DNA of 64,000 nucleotides from Blastochloris tepida. GTDB lineage: Bacteria > Pseudomonadota > Alphaproteobacteria > Rhizobiales > Xanthobacteraceae. The stretch is taken from NCBI RefSeq assembly GCF_003966715.1, contig NZ_AP018907.1, forward strand, positions 546,001-610,000. The letters are read 5' to 3'. Shown piece after piece: positions 30,137-38,164 of the stretch (positions are counted from its first letter, which is position 1; the number at the start of each line of letters is the position of its first letter). A program made the position numbers and the translations under genes. The notes under the pieces were generated by a model. The model was not told where the DNA came from and ran no database searches. It saw only the letters and a list, made by a program, of their open reading frames with translations.

Positions 30137-30180
30137 TTGGGTTTCCGGGTGATCCCTTCGGGATCCCGGAAACCGTCTCG
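30134..30180 (+). repeat. Partial family A repeat at the chemoreceptor stop codon
   Basis: The element starts with the TGA stop (30134-30136) and continues TTGGGTTTCCGGGTGATCCC and TTCGGGATCCCGGAAACC. Only the first hairpin module is present. The second and third modules are absent. Confidence 0.8.
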
Positions 30181-30246
30181 CGCGATCCGGCACAGCGAAA
30201 CGTTCGGACGGCCGCGGGCTCCCCGCGGCCGTTTCCGTCTCCAGCC

Positions 30247-30819
30247 CTATCCCTGCATCAGATGCGGGGCTTGGAACGAATAGGCCACGGCGATGCGGCG
30301 GGCGACGTCCTGCGGATCGGCAAGGCCGCCCAGCACCAGCTCGGCGCCCGACTGCGAGCCGTCGATGATGGTGAGGCTCACCGCGCCCGAGCCGTCGCGC
30401 TGGCGCACCATGTCGATCCAGGCGATGCGGTCGGCGGCGGTCGCCTCCAGCTTGGGGATCGCGCCGTCGCGCAGCACCAGGATGCGGCGGTCGGTGAGGC
30501 CGTAGACCGTCTCGCCGGCCCGCCGCCACACCCCGAACGCCAGCATGCCGATCAGCGCGGCGCCCACCAGCAGCGACAGGCCGGCGACATAGGCCGGGCC
30601 GCCGCCAGTGCCGAGCGCCAGGATGGTGCCGAGCGGCACGGCGATGGCGCCGAGCCACAGCGGCACCATGAAGCCGCGGTCGCGCACCACCGACCACGGG
30701 TCGGGCCGGTCGGCCCACAGCAGACGCTCGCCGGGCTCCAGATGGTCGAACAGCCGGGCGGCCGCGGCGCGGTTGCCGCTGGCCGGCGCCCTCGGGGCGG
30801 GAAAAGGCACCACCACCAT
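30247..30819 (-). CDS. Bacterial PH-domain membrane protein
   Basis: The 190-residue product begins MVVVPFPAPRAP. It contains two hydrophobic helices (about 47-95, FMVPLWLGAIAVPLGT and YVAGLSLLVGAALIG) followed by a bacterial PH-like module with VYGLTDRRILVLRDG, the hallmark strand of the YdbS/bPH families. LEPGERLLWADRPDP before the helices is also typical. Such proteins are of unknown molecular role at the inner membrane. The start at 30819 is inferred; the frame is open a further 21 codons. Confidence 0.8.
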   Translation of the reverse strand: MVVVPFPAPRAPASGNRAAAARLFDHLEPGERLLWADRPDPWSVVRDRGFMVPLWLGAIAVPLGTILALGTGGGPAYVAGLSLLVGAALIGMLAFGVWRRAGETVYGLTDRRILVLRDGAIPKLEATAADRIAWIDMVRQRDGSGAVSLTIIDGSQSGAELVLGGLADPQDVARRIAVAYSFQAPHLMQG

Positions 30820-30995
30820 CGCGTGCTCGCTTGTCTGTTCGCGTCCGCGTCCATCGGCGGCGCGGCCACCGGCCGGCGCCACGGTGCGACGGGGCTCGCG
30901 GCCTTGTCAATCGCGCCCGCCACCGACTGCGGCATCGCGTTCCGGGCGGTGGCGCCGGTGCGGCATGATAATATTGCCGGAACAGGGGGTGGCCG

Positions 30996-32171
30996 ATGTT
31001 CGTCAGCTTCTTCTACGACCTCAAGGCGGCCGGCGTGCCGGTGACCTTGCGCGAATATCTGACGCTGATGGAGGGGATGGAGCGCGACGTCGCCGGCCGC
31101 CGGGTCGAGGACTTCTATTACCTGTCGCGCGCCGCCCTGGTGAAGGACGAGCGCAACCTCGACAGGTTCGACCGGGTGTTCGCGCACGTCTTCAAGGGGT
31201 TGGAGACGGTGGCCGATGCCGCCACCGCCGAGATCCCGGCCGAGTGGCTGAAGAAGCTCGCCGAGAAGTTCCTGACCGAGGAGGAGAAGGCGCAGATCGA
31301 GGCGCTGGGCGGCTTCGAGAAGCTGATGGAGACGCTGCGCCAGCGGCTCGCCGAGCAGACCGAGCGCCACCAGGGCGGCAACAAATGGATCGGCACCGCC
31401 GGAACCTCGCCGTTCGGCGCCTATGGCTACAATCCGGAGGGCGTGCGCATCGGCCAAGCCGAAAGCCGCCACCGCCGGGCGGTCAAGGTATGGGACCGGC
31501 GCGAGTTCAAGGATCTCGACGGCGACGTCGAGCTCGGCACCCGCAACATCAAGATCGCGCTGCGGCGCCTGCGCAGGTTCGCCCGCACCGGGGCGGCCGA
31601 CGAGCTCGACCTCGACGAGACCATCCGCGGCACGGCGCACAAGGGCTATCTCGACATCCGGCTGCGGCCCGAGCGGCACAATGCGGTCAAGGTGCTGCTG
31701 TTCTTCGATGTCGGCGGTTCGATGGACTGGCACGTCTCGGCCACCGAGGAGCTGTTCTCGGCGGCGCGGACCGAGTTCAAGCATCTCGACTATTTCTACT
31801 TCCACAACTGCCTCTATGAGCGGGTGTGGAAGAACAATGCCCGCCGCTACCAGGAGACCATCCCGACCTGGCAGGTGCTGCACACCTTCGGCGCCGACTA
31901 CAAGGTGATCTTCGTCGGCGACGCCTCGATGAGCCCCTACGAGATCAGCGCGGTCGGCGGCTCGGTCGAGCACATGAACGACGAGCCGGGGCGGGTGTGG
32001 CTGGAGCGGGTGTTCGCCACCTATCCGCACGCGGTGTGGCTCAACCCCGTGCCGCAGGCCCACTGGGACGTGACGCCGTCGACCCGGACGATCCGCCAGC
32101 TCATCGGCGGGCGGATGTTTGCGCTGACGCTCGAAGGGCTCGACGGGGCGATGCGCGAACTCAGCCGGTGA
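30996..32171 (+). CDS. CoxE-like protein with von Willebrand factor A domain
   Basis: The 391-residue protein matches the CoxE/VWA family, beginning MFVSFFYDLKAAGVPVTLREYL. The C-terminal VWA domain has a MIDAS-like DVGGSMDWH and a TKVSFVGDASMSPYE-like segment (FVGDASMSPYE). CoxE proteins usually act with a MoxR-type AAA+ ATPase to mature metal centres or remodel complexes. The only MoxR gene in the window lies 7.5 kb away (39673), on the opposite strand, instead of next door. It overlaps no neighbour and ends close to a family A fragment. Confidence 0.88.
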   Translation: MFVSFFYDLKAAGVPVTLREYLTLMEGMERDVAGRRVEDFYYLSRAALVKDERNLDRFDRVFAHVFKGLETVADAATAEIPAEWLKKLAEKFLTEEEKAQIEALGGFEKLMETLRQRLAEQTERHQGGNKWIGTAGTSPFGAYGYNPEGVRIGQAESRHRRAVKVWDRREFKDLDGDVELGTRNIKIALRRLRRFARTGAADELDLDETIRGTAHKGYLDIRLRPERHNAVKVLLFFDVGGSMDWHVSATEELFSAARTEFKHLDYFYFHNCLYERVWKNNARRYQETIPTWQVLHTFGADYKVIFVGDASMSPYEISAVGGSVEHMNDEPGRVWLERVFATYPHAVWLNPVPQAHWDVTPSTRTIRQLIGGRMFALTLEGLDGAMRELSR

Positions 32172-32182
32172 GGGGGGGCGTG

Positions 32183-32218
32183 ATACGGTTCTCCGGCTTG
32201 ATCAGCCGGAAGCCGTAT
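32183..32218 (+). repeat. Family A repeat, third hairpin only
   Basis: ATACGGTTCTCCGGCTTGAT and CAGCCGGAAGCCGTAT form one hairpin equal to module 3 of the full elements. It begins 12 bp after the stop of the VWA gene and lies between convergent genes, so it could act as a terminator-like structure. Confidence 0.75.
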
Positions 32219-32282
32219 GAAACGGCAACGGGCCGGCGCAAGGCCGGCCCGCTGGCAGTCGTTGGGCGGAGGAAGTTCGAAA

Positions 32283-33707
32283 TCAGTATTTGGCGACCAC
32301 CGGCGCGGGGGTGGGATTGAACTTGTAGGACACGCGCGCCAGCACGCTCGAGAAGCTCAGGTCGTTCTCGTAGGACATCCAGCCGTCGGGGCGGGCGTCG
32401 CCGCCGTACTTCTGGTCGCCGAGGTCGTAGTAATTGTATTCGACGCCGACCAGCCAGTTGCCCCAGGCATATTCGAGGCCGCCGCCGAGGGTCCAGCCGA
32501 CGTGATCGTTCTTCTCGGAGAAGGAGAACGTGTCGCCGCCCCAGCGGATCGACGCCGTGCTCTCGGCCTGACCGAAGGCGGTGCCGCCCTTGCCGTAGAG
32601 CTGCCAGGGGCCCCAGGTGTAGCCCAGGCGCAGCGTGGTGGTGGCGATCCAGTTCAGCTCGCTGGACACCGACGCGCCCGCGCCGGCCACCAGCAGATCT
32701 TCCGGCACCTCGCCGCTCTTCTTCAGGCCGGTCCAGGCGAAGGTGCCTTCCGTGCCGAGCACCCAATTGCCGATCTGGCCCATATAGCCGATCTGGACGC
32801 CGAACAGGCCGCCATCGAAGTCGAAATCGCGGCTGCCGCCGCCGCCGACGAGCGAGCCGGCATACAGCGTCTGGTCGCTGGTGCCCCAGGCATAGCCGCC
32901 CTGCAGACCGAGATAGAGGCCGTTCCACAGCCCGCCCGGGGTCGCCGGGCCGAGGAGGGCGGCGGCGAGCGGGTTGCCGCCGGCGCCGAACTTGTAGGAC
33001 AGCCGGGCCAGCACGGTGGAGAAGGCGATGTCGGCGGTGTAGTCGGCGAACGACGAGGCGACGCCGCCGCCGTAACGCTCATCGCCGAGGTCGATGTAGT
33101 TGTATTCGAGGCCGAGGATCCAGTTCGGCGCCAGCGCGTATTCGGCGCCGAGGCCGAGAGTCCAGCCGATATGATCGTTGGTCTCGCGGAAGTAGCGCGA
33201 GCCATTGTCGTTGGTCAGCGTGCTCTTGACCTCGCCATAGGCGACACCGCCCTTGCCGTAGAACAGCCACGCGCCGCTGGCGAAGCCGAGGCGGGCGACG
33301 AAGGTGGAGACGTTCTCGATCTCGGTCTTGTAGGTCGCGCCGCCGAAGCCGTTGAACACCGCGGTGTCCTTGCCCTCGATGCCCGACCACGCGGTGGTGC
33401 CTTCGAGGCCGAACACGACATTGCCGACCTGCCAGTTCCAGCCGGTCTGGAAGCCGAACAGCCCGCCGTCGATGTCATGGTCGAGGCTGGCGCCGGCCGG
33501 CGCAAAGTGTTCGTAGAACGGGTGCGGGTCGAACTGGTTGTCGGCGCTGCCCCAGCCATAGCCGCCATTGAGGCCGATATAGCCGCCGGTCCAGCTCCAG
33601 GCCGGCGCCATCACCTCCGGCGACTTGGCGAGCCGAAGATCGGCAGCGGCCGCTGAACCGGCGAGCCCCACCACGCACATCAAACCGCCGATCACCACTC
33701 GCTTCAT
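32283..33707 (-). CDS. Outer membrane protein made of two fused Omp25/Omp31-type beta-barrels
   Basis: The 474-residue protein has a signal peptide ending AAA near residue 22, followed by two homologous halves. Each half has WTGGYIGLNGGYGWG-like (first) or WNGLYLGLQGGYAWG (second) opening strands and a late block HIGWTLGLGAEYALAPNW versus HVGWTLGGGLEYAWGNW, followed by YNYIDLGD or YNYYDLGD. Each half ends in an aromatic-rich strand (LSYKF / VSYKF). Single-barrel Omp25/Omp31 proteins are about half this size, so this looks like a tandem duplication with fusion. It probably sits in the outer membrane as two 8-stranded barrels. The ATG at 33707 (MKRVVIGGL) gives a normal signal peptide. Confidence 0.88.
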   Translation of the reverse strand: MKRVVIGGLMCVVGLAGSAAAADLRLAKSPEVMAPAWSWTGGYIGLNGGYGWGSADNQFDPHPFYEHFAPAGASLDHDIDGGLFGFQTGWNWQVGNVVFGLEGTTAWSGIEGKDTAVFNGFGGATYKTEIENVSTFVARLGFASGAWLFYGKGGVAYGEVKSTLTNDNGSRYFRETNDHIGWTLGLGAEYALAPNWILGLEYNYIDLGDERYGGGVASSFADYTADIAFSTVLARLSYKFGAGGNPLAAALLGPATPGGLWNGLYLGLQGGYAWGTSDQTLYAGSLVGGGGSRDFDFDGGLFGVQIGYMGQIGNWVLGTEGTFAWTGLKKSGEVPEDLLVAGAGASVSSELNWIATTTLRLGYTWGPWQLYGKGGTAFGQAESTASIRWGGDTFSFSEKNDHVGWTLGGGLEYAWGNWLVGVEYNYYDLGDQKYGGDARPDGWMSYENDLSFSSVLARVSYKFNPTPAPVVAKY

Positions 33708-33834
33708 GGCACTGCCTTTTGAATCACGCTGCATTCAACGACGTACTGTAGTTGAAGGCTGCTCGTCCGGCTGGTGCGGGGATGCAACACTTGCGATATT
33801 TCGGAAGGATCGGGCGACGGGAGAGGAGGCGGCG

Positions 33835-34191
33835 ATGGCCAGGGACAGCGCAGCGGCGCAGCGCGGCTTGACGCTGGCGGGCGGGCTGGCGGGGGCCGCC
33901 GGGGTGGCGCTGGCGGCGGCCGGGTCGCACGGCGGTCATCCGGGCCTCCAGACCGCCGGGCTGCTGCTGGTGATGCATGCCGCGGCGGTGCTGGCGCTTG
34001 CCGGGCGCGGCGGCCTGTCCGGGCTGGCGGCGGCGCTGCTGCTCGCCGGCAGTGCGCTGTTTGCCGGCGACCTCGCGGCGCGGGTCTATCTCCGCACCCG
34101 GCTGTTTCCGTTCGCCGCGCCGGCCGGCGGGCTGACGATGATCGCCGGCTGGCTGGTGGTGGCGCTCACGGCGCTGCTGCGGGGACGGTAG
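33835..34191 (+). CDS. DUF423 family small membrane protein
   Basis: The product is 118 residues and nearly all hydrophobic, with four probable membrane helices. Segments such as GLQTAGLLLVMHAAAVLALA and AGSALFAGDLAARVYL match the DUF423 pattern, which has a conserved GSHG near the first helix, an HA...LA pair and GSxLFxGDL. The biochemical role of this family is unknown. The start is supported by GAGAGGAGG just before the ATG. It converges with the universal stress protein gene, 21 bp apart. Confidence 0.82.
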   Translation: MARDSAAAQRGLTLAGGLAGAAGVALAAAGSHGGHPGLQTAGLLLVMHAAAVLALAGRGGLSGLAAALLLAGSALFAGDLAARVYLRTRLFPFAAPAGGLTMIAGWLVVALTALLRGR

Positions 34192-34212
34192 ACCCTGCCG
34201 TTCTGCCGCCGG

Positions 34213-34653
34213 TCACGGCGCTTCGGCGCGGCTGCGCACCACCATCACCGAGCAGTGGGCGTGACGCACCACCTGGGCGGCGTTGGAGCCGATGAAATAG
34301 GTGCGCAGGCCGGGATCGTGCGAGCTCATGACGATCAGGTCGGCGCCGAACTCCTTGGCCTCCTCCAGCACCTCGTGATGGACCGGGCCGATCCGCACCG
34401 CGGCCGAGATGTTGGCGGGGTGCAGGTCGAGGCCGCCGGCGAGCTTGGCGAGCGCCTCGGAGGCGTTCTTCTGCTGGATCTCGTCGAAGTCCGCCGGCAG
34501 GTACTCCGCCATCATCGCCGGCAGGAGCTGGAGCACGTTGAGCAGGCGCAGCGTGGCGCCGTCGGTCCGCGCGATGCTCAGCGCGGCGTCGAGCGCCGGT
34601 TTCGAGAAATCGAGCTCGGCGAGGTCGACCGGCACGAGGATCTTCTTGAACAT
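34213..34653 (-). CDS. Universal stress protein (UspA family)
   Basis: The 146-residue single-domain Usp starts MFKKILVPVDL and ends with the nucleotide-binding tail FIGSNAAQVVRHAHCSVMVVR. The tail fits the G-S-x-A ... V-x-x-A-x-C-x-V-x-V pattern, although the preceding glycine pair is replaced by HDPG. Usp proteins accumulate in starvation or stress and many bind ATP. A strong GGGAGG site precedes the ATG. The longer frame upstream is not Usp-like. Confidence 0.93.
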   Translation of the reverse strand: MFKKILVPVDLAELDFSKPALDAALSIARTDGATLRLLNVLQLLPAMMAEYLPADFDEIQQKNASEALAKLAGGLDLHPANISAAVRIGPVHHEVLEEAKEFGADLIVMSSHDPGLRTYFIGSNAAQVVRHAHCSVMVVRSRAEAP

Positions 34654-34734
34654 GACGTCCCTCCCAGCTTCGCATCCGGACCCTTGGCATCCGGACCGTT
34701 CACGTCCGGATCCGGAGCATAGCGCCATTCCGCA

Positions 34735-35973
34735 TCAATTGCGGTCCTCGGCATTGGCGTCCTCGGCCTTGGCGCGGCGCGTCAGGTCGGCCGCCAGTTC
34801 GCGCACCGTCGGCTTGGGCAGGGCGGAGAAGGGCAGCGGCCGGATCGCATGGATGGCGGCGACGCCGAGGCGGACGGTCAGCATGCCGTTGAGCAGGCCC
34901 TGGCCGAGCTTGGCCGAGAGCTTGGCGGCAAGGCCGTGGCCGACCATCTGCTGCAGCACCGCATCGCCGACGGCGAGGCCGCCGGTCACCGCCAGCAGCG
35001 ACAGCGTCTGCCGGCCGATCTTGATGAGGCCGAGCGCGCCGGGCCGGCCGCCATAGAGCAGGCCCAGCCGGCGCACCAGACTGATGGCGCTCGCCGCCAC
35101 GAACAGGATGTCGACCAGGGCGTTGGGCGACACCGCAGTGACCACCGAGACGCGCGCCGCGGTCTCCGCCACCATGCGCCGCGCCTCGGAGTCGAGCGGA
35201 CCCATCAGCTCGCGCTCGGCGAGATGGATCAGGTCGCGGCCGTCGATGATCGCGTCGAGATGCCCCGCGAGGTCGGCGCGGGCGCGGGTGAGGCGCGGAT
35301 TCTCGGCGGCGAAGCTGAGCAGGTTCTTGACCACGGTCTCGGCGCGGGCGCGGTCGTCGGTCGCGGACGCCTGCTCGGCCTCGCTGCGCACCTTGGCCAT
35401 GTTCTCCAGGCGCAGCAGGCCGACCAGCTCGCGCAGGCCGACCACCAGCGCCGCCACCGCCACGATCAGCGCCAGCAGCGAGGCCAGCGAGCCGAGCAGC
35501 GCCGAGCGGGCGAACGCCTCCTCGATGAGCTGCCAGATCTGCAGGCTGACGAAGATCGAGATCAGGCCGACCACCGCCGACCACGCCAGCGTGCCGAGCC
35601 GGCTCTTGGGCTTGGCCGGGGTCGGCGTCGACACGATCGTGGTGCTCTGCGGGCGCGAGCGGGGCGCCGGCGCCGGGCGCGGCTCGACATCGATGCGGGT
35701 CGGCGGCGGCTCGGGCGCCTTGGCGGCCGCCGGCCTCGGGGCGGGCTTGGCGGGCGAAGGCTTCGCCGCGGCTGGGCCGGTCGCGGCCGCGGGTTCGGCG
35801 CCGGCCGGCTCGGACGGGCGCGGCTCGGGCGGGCGTTGCTCGGACTGGCGATGCTCAGGGGCACGCGCGGCCGGCTGCGGGCGGGCCTGCGGCGGCGCGC
35901 TCGGATCGGACACGACGACCGTGGGATCGTCGAGGCGGAAGACGACGGGACGTCGGCGCGGCGGTTCGGTCAT
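34735..35973 (-). CDS. DUF697 / YcjF-like membrane protein
   Basis: The 412-residue protein has a long Pro/Ala-rich cytoplasmic N-terminus (about 1-125), two membrane helices around LAWSAVVGLISIFVSLQIW and ALLGSLASLLALIVAVAALV, then a helical C-terminal domain of the DUF697/TIGR01620 type. In many proteobacteria this gene neighbours ycjX, as here (128 bp apart, same strand), and the two are thought to be functionally linked in envelope stress. No enzymatic motif is visible. A family B repeat lies just upstream. Confidence 0.82.
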   Translation of the reverse strand: MTEPPRRRPVVFRLDDPTVVVSDPSAPPQARPQPAARAPEHRQSEQRPPEPRPSEPAGAEPAAATGPAAAKPSPAKPAPRPAAAKAPEPPPTRIDVEPRPAPAPRSRPQSTTIVSTPTPAKPKSRLGTLAWSAVVGLISIFVSLQIWQLIEEAFARSALLGSLASLLALIVAVAALVVGLRELVGLLRLENMAKVRSEAEQASATDDRARAETVVKNLLSFAAENPRLTRARADLAGHLDAIIDGRDLIHLAERELMGPLDSEARRMVAETAARVSVVTAVSPNALVDILFVAASAISLVRRLGLLYGGRPGALGLIKIGRQTLSLLAVTGGLAVGDAVLQQMVGHGLAAKLSAKLGQGLLNGMLTVRLGVAAIHAIRPLPFSALPKPTVRELAADLTRRAKAEDANAEDRN

Positions 35974-35989
35974 GATCGACCCTGAAATT

Positions 35990-36064
35990 CTAGAGCATTC
36001 TCCGCAGGCGTGGGAACCGGTCTTGCGAAAGAGAATGCGATGAACGAAGAGCTTGGAGCATCCG
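35990..36064. repeat. Dispersed repeat family B, copy 2
   Basis: The segment reads CTAGAGCATTCTCCGCAGGC, GTGGGAACCGGTCTTGCGAA, AGAGAATGCGATGAACGAAG, AGCTTGGAGCATCCG. It is the reverse-oriented partner of the copy at 10379-10452, with matching arms and centre. It sits in the ycjX-DUF697 gap. Confidence 0.85.
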
Positions 36065-36091
36065 CCCGGTCCGGCCGGACCGGCGGACGCC

Positions 36092-37564
36092 CTAGCCCAA
36101 ACGGTCGCCGAAAAGGAACTGCAGCGTGCGGTCGAGGCGGATGTGGGGCAGCGGCGCGCCGCGCGGCACGATCGGCGGGCGGAAGCGCAGGAAGCGGTAG
36201 TCCGCCTCGGAAGGGTCGGCGGCGGTCAGGCCGCGGAACACCGGCCCGCCGCTGAACAGCAGGTCGGGGTCGGCCGGCAGCTCGCCGGGGAACATCGCCA
36301 CCTCGACCTTGCCGTCGAACACGTCGCCGCCGGCGCGCTCGCCGGCCAGCGGCGTGCCGACGATCGCCTCATAGTCGAAGCCGCTGTTGCGCACCCGCGC
36401 CTCGCGAGTGGCGCGCACGGCGGCGACGGCGGCGACGTCGATCGTCGCGCCGGTGTAGGAGACGCGGCGGATGGCGCGGTCGGCGAGGCGGCGCAGGAAG
36501 GCCTCCAGCCGGTCGTGGCTCGCATGGTGCAGATGGTCGGCCTTGGTGGCGGCGAACAGCACACGGTCGATGCGCGGGCGTACCAGGCTGGAGAGCAGGT
36601 TGCGCCGGCCGGTGCGGAAGGCCTCCAGGATGGTGGCGATGGCGTTCTCCAGGTCGCACACCGCCTCCGGCCCGGCATTGAGGGCGGAGAGCACGTCGAC
36701 CAGCACGATCTGGCGGTCGAGCCGGGCGAAGTGGTCGCGAAAGAACGGCCGCACCACGGCCGAGCGGTAGGCCTCGTAGCGGCGCTCCATCATCGCCCGC
36801 ATCGAGCCGGGTACCGCCTCGCCCGGAAACTCGGGCAAATCGAGCGGCGCGAAGGTGAGCGCCGGGGAATTCTCGAGATCCCCCGGCATCAGGAAGCGGC
36901 CGGGCGGCAGCAGCGACAGCGAGAAGCGCTCCTGGCGGCAGGCGGTGAGGTAGCGCCGGAACAGGGTCGCCGCCTTCACCGCCTCGGTCTCGGCGGCCGG
37001 CGCGTCGGGATCGAGCGTCTGGAGGTGGGCGTGCCAGTCGGCGGCGATCGGCGCCCGCACCGGCTCGCGCGACAGCCGCACCGCCTCGCGCGACCAGTCG
37101 AGATAGCTGCGGGTCAGCAGCGGCAGGTCGAGCAGCCATTCGCCGGGGTAGTCGACGATGTCGATCACCAGCGTGCGCTCATTGGTGCCGAAGCCGCGCT
37201 TGGGCTGGTAGGTGAGGGCGATGCGCAGCTCGGAAATCCGGGTGGTGGATTCCGGCCAGCGCCGGTCGACGCCGGTGAGGGTCGACATGTGCCGTTCCAC
37301 GTCGAATCGCGGCACGGCGTCGTCGGGCTGCGGCTCCAGCACGGCACGGGCGATGCGGCCCGAGGCCATGGCCTCGAACACCGGCAGCGCGCCGCCGTGC
37401 AGCAGCGCATCGACCAGCGCGGTGATGAACACGGTCTTGCCCGCGCGCGACAGGCCGGTGACGCCGAGCCTGAGGGTGGGGCGGCTGAAGCCGCCCACGT
37501 AATCGCGCGCCGCCCGGGCGGCGATGCGGGCATCCTCGAAGTAGTTTGTCCAGTGTGACGACAT
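36092..37564 (-). CDS. ycjX: YcjX-family P-loop protein (DUF463)
   Basis: The 490-residue product has a P-loop GLSRAGKTVF near residue 40 and a conserved DIVDYPGEWLLDLPLL segment. The VLVDVLSALNAG and FAATKADHLH motifs are the hallmark of YcjX (DUF463), a GTPase-like family of unknown target. It starts with an ATG that shares one base with the sixA stop (TGATG), so translation is coupled. With the DUF697 gene it forms a sixA-ycjX-ycjF-like group on the minus strand. Confidence 0.9.
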   Translation of the reverse strand: MSSHWTNYFEDARIAARAARDYVGGFSRPTLRLGVTGLSRAGKTVFITALVDALLHGGALPVFEAMASGRIARAVLEPQPDDAVPRFDVERHMSTLTGVDRRWPESTTRISELRIALTYQPKRGFGTNERTLVIDIVDYPGEWLLDLPLLTRSYLDWSREAVRLSREPVRAPIAADWHAHLQTLDPDAPAAETEAVKAATLFRRYLTACRQERFSLSLLPPGRFLMPGDLENSPALTFAPLDLPEFPGEAVPGSMRAMMERRYEAYRSAVVRPFFRDHFARLDRQIVLVDVLSALNAGPEAVCDLENAIATILEAFRTGRRNLLSSLVRPRIDRVLFAATKADHLHHASHDRLEAFLRRLADRAIRRVSYTGATIDVAAVAAVRATREARVRNSGFDYEAIVGTPLAGERAGGDVFDGKVEVAMFPGELPADPDLLFSGGPVFRGLTAADPSEADYRFLRFRPPIVPRGAPLPHIRLDRTLQFLFGDRLG

Positions 37565-38088
37565 CAGTCGGCCGGGGCATCCAGCATCTTGGGAACGACG
37601 AATCGGTCGAGCCGGCCGGAACGGGGATGCACGGCGCTCCAATCGTCGACGGCGAAGTCGATCACCGTCAAGCCGCCGGTCGGATATTTCTCGGCGAGCC
37701 GGCGGCGTGCGTCGGCATCGCCGGTTGCGACGAGCCGGAGCGCCAGATCCTGCAGGCCGGGATTGTGGCCGACCACCAGCAGCTGGTGGCAGGTCTCGGG
37801 CTGGTCGCGCAGCATGTCGAGCAGGAGATCGGCGGACGCCTCGTAGATGCGCTCGTCGATCACCGGCTCGCAGGCCGGCGACAGCGGCCGCGAGGCGAGT
37901 TCCCAGGTCTCCAGCGTGCGGCGGGATGGCGAGACCAGGATGCGGTCGGGCAGAAGCGCATGGCGGGCCAGATAGGCGCCCATCAGCGGGGCGACCTCCC
38001 GCCCGCGCTCGTTCAGCGGCCGGCCGCGATCGGCCGCGCCCTGCGGCCAATCCGATTTCGTGTGGCGCAACAACATCAGCCGGCGCAT
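37564..38088 (-). CDS. sixA: SixA-like phosphohistidine phosphatase
   Basis: The 174-residue histidine-phosphatase (RHG family) protein starts MRRLMLLRHTKSDW with the catalytic His at position 9. Its second active-site His is in VVGHNPGLQDLA. SixA-type enzymes remove phosphate from histidine of Hpt domains (ArcB, PtsO in enteric bacteria). It is first in the unit sixA-ycjX-ycjF-like. Its TGA overlaps the ycjX ATG by one base. The target in this organism is unknown; an Hpt protein exists at 22820 but no link is shown. Confidence 0.88.
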   Translation of the reverse strand: MRRLMLLRHTKSDWPQGAADRGRPLNERGREVAPLMGAYLARHALLPDRILVSPSRRTLETWELASRPLSPACEPVIDERIYEASADLLLDMLRDQPETCHQLLVVGHNPGLQDLALRLVATGDADARRRLAEKYPTGGLTVIDFAVDDWSAVHPRSGRLDRFVVPKMLDAPAD

Positions 38089-38164
38089 GGGCTCCGTCCG
38101 TCCTCCGCATGGTCTCGCCGCGAGGTTATTGCTCCCCGGAGGCCGGCCGTCTACACCCCCCGGC

